46,417 nt of DNA from an uncultured Bacteroidales bacterium. Lineage in GTDB: Bacteria; Bacteroidota; Bacteroidia; Bacteroidales; Paludibacteraceae. Below are positions 43,461-46,417 of this stretch, piece after piece. Under the pieces are notes generated by a model. That model had not been told where the DNA came from. It searched no databases and saw only the letters and a list, made by a program, of their open reading frames with translations. The stretch is taken from assembly GCA_937915765.1 (NCBI GenBank), contig CALGHE010000086.1, positions 1-46,417 of the forward strand, written 5' to 3'. How positions within the stretch are numbered: position 1 is the stretch's first letter; each line of letters starts with the position of its first letter. The translations under genes were made by a program, and so were the position numbers.

Positions 43461-43480
43461 AATATTGTCCTAAATAATTT
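43461..43480 (+). repeat. 20-bp dispersed repeat, copy 4 (AATATTGtCCTAAATAATTT)
   Basis: It lies 38 bp to the right of the MITE-like element, so copies 3 and 4 bracket it in direct orientation. 43481-43754 is AT-rich, non-coding and otherwise featureless. Confidence 0.75.
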
Positions 43481-43769
43481 AGAAACTGTTTAAATTTAAT
43501 TAAAACTAATTTGAGAGACCTGAAAAAAAACTCTTAAAACCACGCTTAAAATGCTAATTATCAGTTTAATAAGTAGATAATTTTCTAACTTTAAGGGTAC
43601 AAAAAAACTCATGCTTTTACAAAGATATGAGCGAATATAATTTTTTAAATAATTTTATCTATTTAACTGATTATCAAAAACATTCAAACATATTATTTAT
43701 ATAACTGCCATTTTTTTTGCCTCTTACAATCGTCTTATATCATTTTTATTGATATCTTGACTACAATGA

Positions 43770-43801
43770 CAAAAGTAACGATTTATAACCACTCTGACAA
43801 A
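43770..43801 (-). promoter_or_regulatory. Promoter embedded in the decayed nuclease 3' end
   Basis: TACTTTTG (43770-43777) with TTTG (43798-43801) 20 nt upstream. The same arrangement is found at 46199-46230, the homologous place of the other copy. Here it points into gene-free sequence. Confidence 0.6.
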
Positions 43802-43845
43802 TATTTATCAATGTACCTTGCCTCGCCGCTGGCAACAACCACTCC
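43783..43845 (-). pseudogene. Remnant of the C-terminus of an AAA-ATPase/PD-(D/E)XK protein
   Basis: The minus-strand frame ends SGEARYIDKYLSEWL, matching the C-terminus of the 46212 gene (SGEKRNIERYLEEWL). DNA similarity covers 43755-43842 and 46184-46271 and extends past the stop codon (TCTTGACTACAATG in both). Further upstream the reading frame is unrelated, so only the last 15-20 codons survive. Confidence 0.75.
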
Positions 43846-43925
43846 ATAGGGACATAACCATGAGTGATATATCACAACGAACAATTTTGAAATATTTCCC
43901 AAAATGATATTATACTCTTGCCACG

Positions 43926-44100
43926 ATGGGGCGAGTTTTTTGTTATGTGCTTTTATTGCCAAGGGCATTGCCCTCGGCTGATGGGGTTTGCCCTTTCAGG
44001 GCGCAGGTAGTGCGAAGCGTGGAGAGTGGGGATGAGCGTATTTGGGTTGTTAGAGTATTACAAATACTTATACTCAGGGCGGTCGGAGTGAAGAAGGCAT
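43926..44100. other. GC-rich non-coding patch with small palindromes
   Basis: Much richer in G and C than its surroundings. It contains GGGCATTGCCC (43963-43973) and GCCCTTTCAGGGC (43990-44002), each able to form a tight hairpin, followed by a G-rich stretch. No ORF with recognisable similarity. It resembles a dispersed repeat found in many Bacteroidota genomes, but I cannot name the family. Confidence 0.45.
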
Positions 44101-44129
44101 TATTACATGCAATTATAAAACGCCAAAAA

Positions 44130-45218
44130 TTACGTCTTTCTTTTTTCTAGTATATCAATATAAATATATCGTAATTTTTTTTTGTCCCTTTCTTTGATTA
44201 TTTCTTTTAAAAGCGACTTAACTTCTTCTTTATAATTTTCAAAGCCATATTCCTCCATCTTGCAACAATTCCATTTTAACTCGTTTTCCCAGAGATTTTT
44301 CGATTTCACATCATAGCAATAAAGCAAATATAAAGCTAAATTCATTTGTCCTACAATACCATTCAATCTATCTGTCAACATTATTTCCTCTACCTGATCA
44401 GACTTCCCCATTTCATCTATTACAAGATAAAGATAATGGTCTAACAATCTTGAAAAAAAACGATATTCAGAAGTATAATCACATTCTTTGTCAGTAACAT
44501 ATATTCCTCCAACTATATTTAGAACGGATGAATTTGCACTATCATATACATCTAAATCAAACGGATGTGCAAATGGCGACGTCTTGAATGCAATTTTTTT
44601 GTAATTTAATTCAAACATATCATTCAACCAAATGAGCATATCTTCAATTTTAAAGGTCTTATTTTGCAAATAATCGTTGTAAATACTCTCATTTTCTTTT
44701 AAAAAAGCTTCGTAATTTATTAAATCAGCAAAATTATTTAACCAATCTACGCAGGTTTTTAATTTTTTTAAATCGTAAAATCCTACATTATATTCGTTGA
44801 TATAAATTTTATTATTTAAATAATCACATTCAAACAGAGCATAATAAAGAGTATCTTTCCCATATAAATTTTCATTCAAAAACGATTGGTTAACATAAGA
44901 TGTTATGCTATCGTATTTTGAAAAAAGCATTTTTCTTGTCTCCTTAAATACATTGTTATGGTATTTATCTACCGAATAGGACCCAATAGAGTCTCCTTCA
45001 GGCACAAATGTAATAGGTCCAAACAAACCATCTTTTGCCTTCAACTCTCCGCTAATTTTTTTAAAATATTTCGCAATAGAAAAAAGCGCATTGGCATGAG
45101 ATATCTTAATTTCCGAAAATTCTTTTTTTGTATTTTCAACTTCTGTCAAATTTTTCGTCTGCCCGAAACTCGGTATAGACATCAAACAGAATACCACTAT
45201 AAAAGATAATATTTTCAT
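44130..45218 (-). CDS. Exported protein of unknown function
   Basis: 362 residues. Clear signal peptide (MKILSFIVVFCLMSIPSFGQ). The mature part is mostly helical and rich in Tyr, Asn and Lys, with ECDYLNNKIYINEYNVGFYDL, a YTSEYRFFSRLLDHYLYLVIDEMG segment and a Lys-rich end. No known motif found. Very AT-rich, like the next gene, from which it is separated by 28 bp on the same strand. Both lie downstream of the orphan Rhs core, where immunity genes are usually found. Confidence 0.75.
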   Translation of the reverse strand: MKILSFIVVFCLMSIPSFGQTKNLTEVENTKKEFSEIKISHANALFSIAKYFKKISGELKAKDGLFGPITFVPEGDSIGSYSVDKYHNNVFKETRKMLFSKYDSITSYVNQSFLNENLYGKDTLYYALFECDYLNNKIYINEYNVGFYDLKKLKTCVDWLNNFADLINYEAFLKENESIYNDYLQNKTFKIEDMLIWLNDMFELNYKKIAFKTSPFAHPFDLDVYDSANSSVLNIVGGIYVTDKECDYTSEYRFFSRLLDHYLYLVIDEMGKSDQVEEIMLTDRLNGIVGQMNLALYLLYCYDVKSKNLWENELKWNCCKMEEYGFENYKEEVKSLLKEIIKERDKKKLRYIYIDILEKRKT

Positions 45219-45246
45219 ACAAACTATTCATTAAGAGGATTAATCT

Positions 45247-45831
45247 TTAAAATACTGAGTTTCTATTCAATATTTTCATAAATTTATATGCTTTTTTTAA
45301 AGCTGATATTATTATGGAAATAATTGGATAAATGAAAATAAATTCACACACAAACATAAAAACTAAAAACGACAAAACCTCTTCTTTGAAATCAAGTATG
45401 TATAATAAACAACAACTAATTATAGATGTAAGTAGTAAACCTATAAAGTAAAATTTGTATGTTGTTATAATCGAAAAAGAATTTCTCTTGATTCTAATTG
45501 GAATTATTATTAAAATTGGGAGAACGAAAAATAATAAAAAATATTTTGCAGATATATCTTTGGGCATTGTGTAATTTTCCAATAGTGTAATTAACACAAA
45601 TACAAGAAAAGACAAAAACATACATAACTGTAATTTACTTCCATTGCATTTATACATGTCATATCCTAATTTTAATAAACTAGCAATTACTAAAATTACG
45701 AATAATGTACTTGACAAGGATCCTATATAATTGTAATCCCAGATAACAAAACTAACTGATATAAGTAATAGTGAATCTATAGTCCCCAAAATCAAGTCCT
45801 TATTATTCATTAACTTTCCCAATTTTATCAT
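45247..45831 (-). CDS. Multi-pass membrane protein of unknown function
   Basis: About 194 residues from ATG 45831 (MIKLGKL; MNNKDLIL at 45810 is also possible; a TTG at 45840 is less likely). Six hydrophobic segments: around 14-30, 35-53, 60-80, 92-108, 120-142 and 145-175. Not recognised. It starts 29 bp after the stop of the Rhs core fragment on the same strand, the position of an immunity gene for an Rhs toxin; polytopic membrane immunity proteins exist. Role is inferred from position only. Confidence 0.72.
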   Translation of the reverse strand: MIKLGKLMNNKDLILGTIDSLLLISVSFVIWDYNYIGSLSSTLFVILVIASLLKLGYDMYKCNGSKLQLCMFLSFLVFVLITLLENYTMPKDISAKYFLLFFVLPILIIIPIRIKRNSFSIITTYKFYFIGLLLTSIISCCLLYILDFKEEVLSFLVFMFVCEFIFIYPIISIIISALKKAYKFMKILNRNSVF

Positions 45832-45860
45832 GATTTTCAATATTTTTTTTACAATAACTT

Positions 45861-46178
45861 CTAAAGTTCCCTTCCATCTGGATCCACCACCATCACCGGA
45901 TTGCCGGCGCAGTAGTTATACGGACTCATGCCCACATACTTCTCGAATAGTGGGTCTGCGCTTAACCACATACCGTTTGTTGGATTCAAATATCGTGCAC
46001 CGTAGTAGTACAAGCCGGTCTCTTCGTCTAACTCTTTGCCGTTGAAGAGGTATGGGGTGTTCCATGTGCCGTTGCGCTCTTCTATGAAGACCTCGCCATA
46101 CTCAGAAGTACAACCCACCTCGGTATGAAATTTCATACCGATGAAAGGATTTTCACTTATGTAGGTGTATCTCTGCAT
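45861..46178 (-). CDS. Orphan Rhs-repeat core-domain fragment without toxin
   Basis: 105 residues. The whole C-terminal core signature is present: PYLFNGKELDEETGLYYYGARYLNP, then WLSADPLFEKYVGMSPYNYCAGNPV and DPDGREL. In full Rhs/YD-repeat proteins this core closes the cocoon and the variable toxin starts right after DPDG; here a stop follows three residues later. The N-terminal YD repeats are also missing. A consensus promoter (46199-46230) sits just ahead of ATG 46178, so the fragment may be expressed as a short ORF, but a pseudogene remnant is more likely. Confidence 0.85.
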   Translation of the reverse strand: MQRYTYISENPFIGMKFHTEVGCTSEYGEVFIEERNGTWNTPYLFNGKELDEETGLYYYGARYLNPTNGMWLSADPLFEKYVGMSPYNYCAGNPVMVVDPDGREL

Positions 46179-46198
46179 AATTTTCTTGACTACAATGC

Positions 46199-46230
46199 CA
46201 AAGGTAGTGATTTACAGCCACTCCTCCAAA
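46199..46230 (-). promoter_or_regulatory. Promoter ahead of the Rhs core fragment
   Basis: TACCTTTG (46199-46206) with TTTG (46227-46230), 20-nt spacer: full consensus. It overlaps the last codons of the nuclease gene, and start of transcription would fall about 12 bp before the Rhs fragment's ATG. Confidence 0.7.
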
Positions 46231-46417
46231 TACCTCTCAATGTTCCTCTTCTCGCCGCTGAAGTTCGCGCCAATCAGGGCGATTTTCTTGCCGCTTGCGA
46301 GGAACGGCTGGGCGTAGTTCTTCTCCTTGATTTGTGCCTTCGCCTCTTCGGCTGTGCCGTTGTATTTGAACTCGAAAATATAGACGTAATCGGGTGTCTC
46401 GATGGTCATATCTACAC
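46212..46417 (-). CDS. AAA-ATPase-like/PD-(D/E)XK (DUF1703) protein, C-terminal part (runs off the right edge)
   Basis: The last 68 residues of a gene entering from the right. VDMTIETPDYVYIFEFKYNGTAEEA contains the nuclease core (Asp, and Glu-x-Lys in FEFK), followed by QIKEKNYAQPF, KKIALIGANFSGEKRNIERYLEEWL. This is the C-terminal DUF1703/PD-(D/E)XK module of the 'ATP-binding protein' family abundant in gut Bacteroidota. The internal ATG at 46409 is not its start. A decayed second copy of the tail is at 43783. Confidence 0.85.
   Translation of the reverse strand, partial: VDMTIETPDYVYIFEFKYNGTAEEAKAQIKEKNYAQPFLASGKKIALIGANFSGEKRNIERYLEEWL

Overview
The window reads as chromosomal DNA of a member of the Bacteroidales (Bacteroidota), most likely an uncultured gut or rumen type. 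The reasons are: recurrent promoters of the Bacteroidota form TTTG-N19/20-TAnnTTTG; a type IX secretion C-terminal domain; a TamL-type Omp85 lipoprotein; thioredoxin lipoprotein-like and DUF3467 families typical of the phylum; a one-protein hybrid two-component regulator; and IS1380 transposase remnants. The species cannot be named from what is visible.

Layout. 1-343 is the 5' end of a 16S rRNA gene on the minus strand, with two tandem promoters upstream. 848-6829 holds a T9SS-exported repeat protein and three glycosyltransferases (one GT10 fucosyltransferase-like) for surface glycan synthesis. 6890-14570 is mostly housekeeping: aminoacyl-histidine dipeptidase, a DUF3467 protein, GlmM, an Rpn-like nuclease, tRNA-Arg(TCT), malate dehydrogenase and an exported thioredoxin-fold protein. 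A gamma-carbonic anhydrase follows at 14628.

15.3-18.8 kb is an accessory island. Three AT-rich minus-strand ORFs alternate with three same-direction fragments of the left end of an IS1380-family element. One ORF is a clear Imm26-type immunity protein, so this looks like an array of orphan immunity (or other accessory) cassettes assembled around a shared mobile-element end. It is the most unusual structure in the window.

18.8-33.7 kb returns to core genes: frr, rsgA and a sensor kinase; a tyrosine phosphatase/membrane protein/propeller lipoprotein operon; a DEAD-box helicase; TamL; a 606-bp tandem duplication of a small exported protein; guaB; and a GNAT/FemAB-like acyltransferase. 33.8-40.5 kb carries a small Asp-box protein, a pectinesterase and a hybrid two-component regulator that probably controls pectin use.

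40.6-46.4 kb is a second AT-rich accessory region. It has a macro-like/YopX-like fusion protein, a PD-(D/E)XK gene broken by one amber codon, a MITE-like element, four copies of a 20-bp repeat, a decayed nuclease 3' end, two unknown exported or membrane proteins, an orphan Rhs core tip, and the 3' end of an AAA-ATPase/PD-(D/E)XK gene that runs off the window. Together with the Imm26 gene, the Rhs tip suggests leftovers of polymorphic toxin systems in both accessory regions.
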